Part shown: positions 63,093 to 64,000 of the stretch, piece after piece
Numbering within the stretch: position 1 is the stretch's first letter
How the letters are laid out: each line of letters begins with the position of its first letter
NCBI GenBank assembly: GCA_030374805.1
Contig: JARGSG010000225.1
Coordinates: 806,001 to 870,000 of the forward strand
Direction of reading: 5' to 3'
Source of the DNA: Gracilaria gracilis
Taxonomy: Eukaryota; Rhodophyta; Florideophyceae; Gracilariales; Gracilariaceae
DNA: 64,000 nucleotides
Position numbers and translations under genes: made by a program
The notes under the pieces: generated by a model
Database searches by the model: none
Seen by the model: only the letters and a program-made list of their open reading frames with translations
What the model was told of the DNA's origin: nothing

Positions 63093-64000
63093 TATCAACA
63101 AGCTATGTTAAACTCTGTTGACAGCCATCGGCCTCGTGCAAGGCGAGAGTGTAATCATCGTGCCCAGTAGGCGTGTAAGTACTTAACTTACTGTTGTAAT
63201 GTATATAGTTTTTGAATATATAAAATAAAAGACTTTATGCTACGATTCTGCTGTGATCGCGCTCGCGCTGGATATGGGACTGCTGCTGAGCTCAAGGTTC
63301 TTGGGACTGGTCAGGTGTGAGGAGAGTTGCCCGGACTTTTGGGAACAAAAGTCCGAGACGGGTTATATAGCGTAACAAATAGGTGATAGTACTAGTAAAA
63401 ACAACACTACCAATAAAGGCTCTATTCTTACTTCATATACCTATACAGCACTGATAACTCAGTGGCTGTACCAGCTGAACATATGTGCGTAGAAGGAGCA
63501 AAAGCAATGCTTTCAAGCCCCTTCCATATGTTTGTGGAAGGGGCAAAATCAATGCTTTCAAGCCCCTTCCAAAATCCTTATATGCTACAACTGCTTCTCT
63601 TTCCTTTAAGAATTTTGTCCTCAATTTATATGATATTATACTTTTATTTTGCTTTGTTCTTTTTTTCTTGTTTTCCTTCTTTGATTTTGTTCGTTTTGTT
63701 TCTCTTTTCCGTTTTTATGTACTTCATTATCTAGTTTGGGTACGGCAAAAATGAATTTCCGCCGCCTTTGGGAATATCTAATGTAACTGGTGAACCTATT
63801 CCTTCTCGTAAGTATTTCGAAACTCATTCTGTAATGAGAATATAGACCTTACGTTCTCCTGGATAATGTCGAATGATCCCAATAATGTAATATTGCAGTT
63901 GTATCATTCTACTTTCTGTAAGTGAAAGGCATACTTTTGATTCATGCCTTTCGTATAACGCAAGTATTGTATTTTTATCAATTTCCGAAATTAATGATCC
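63093..64000. other. AT-rich terminal region with small repeats
   Basis: A perfect 10-bp hairpin (CGGACTTTTG, GGAA loop, CAAAAGTCCG) lies at 63332-63355. AATAAA-like sites occur at about 63223 and 63413. A direct repeat containing ATGCTTTCAAGCCCCTTCC occurs at about 63493-63531 and 63537-63572. From 63580 the plus strand is T-rich. No gene is recognised. Confidence 0.5.

Noticed and set aside
63093-63430. Solo Ty1/copia-type LTR
   Set aside because: The stretch has an LTR-like start (TGTTAAAC), AATAAA and a hairpin, but no matching end, target duplication or second copy was found.
1-64000. tRNA and rRNA genes
   Set aside because: I looked for T-arm-like GTTCGAATC patterns and rRNA-like conserved blocks by eye and found no credible full cloverleaf. 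A covariance-model search would be needed to exclude them.

Overview
The window is nuclear eukaryotic DNA. The casein kinase II alpha protein is very close to the plant-type sequence, most host genes have no intron, and the two clear introns lie at the 5' ends of their genes. Together these suggest an intron-poor archaeplastid. A florideophyte-like red alga is my best guess, but this is an inference and not an identification.

Host genes occupy roughly 0-34 kb. In order they are: a FANCE-like helical-repeat protein (-), a secreted Cys-rich coiled-coil protein (+), a ~1,500-residue malectin/PKD/TIG/beta-propeller secretory protein (-), a possible coiled-coil protein in a very GC-rich island (+), a PP2C phosphatase (-), a type II membrane FkbM methyltransferase (+), a hormone-sensitive-lipase homologue (-), casein kinase II alpha with one intron (-), the small twin-CX9C protein CMC2 with one intron (+), a Na+/H+ exchanger (-), and a large RecB-like nuclease plus UPF1-like helicase of bacterial architecture (+). 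Between them lie decayed non-LTR retrotransposon pieces (about 1.9-2.6 kb and 14.6-15.1 kb), a recurring short hairpin-bearing repeat, homopolymer tracts and a perfect 18-bp inverted repeat.

From 34.5 to about 61 kb the sequence is a cluster of transposable elements. First comes a complete pogo/Tc1-type element (34557-36572, TA target duplication). Next is a second pogo-like element (25-bp perfect terminal repeats at 36680 and 50719) that has been split by a nested 11.5-kb Ty3-type chromodomain LTR retrotransposon (39015-50541; 851-bp LTRs about 1.3% diverged; ATTAA target duplication). The retrotransposon carries an intact 598-codon ORF antisense to gag-pol. Then follows a TTAA-flanked element with 180-bp terminal inverted repeats (51129-56580). 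It encodes a decayed piggyBac-like transposase that seems to contain an inserted YqaJ/lambda-exonuclease-like nuclease domain. Last is a decayed CACTA/tnp2-type transposase (58.1-61.1 kb). The final 3 kb is AT-rich and holds short repeats but no gene I can recognise.

The most interesting items are the piggyBac plus YqaJ-like fusion, the intact antisense ORF in an otherwise broken retrotransposon, the nested-insertion record, and the bacterial-style nuclease-helicase sitting among ordinary host genes.
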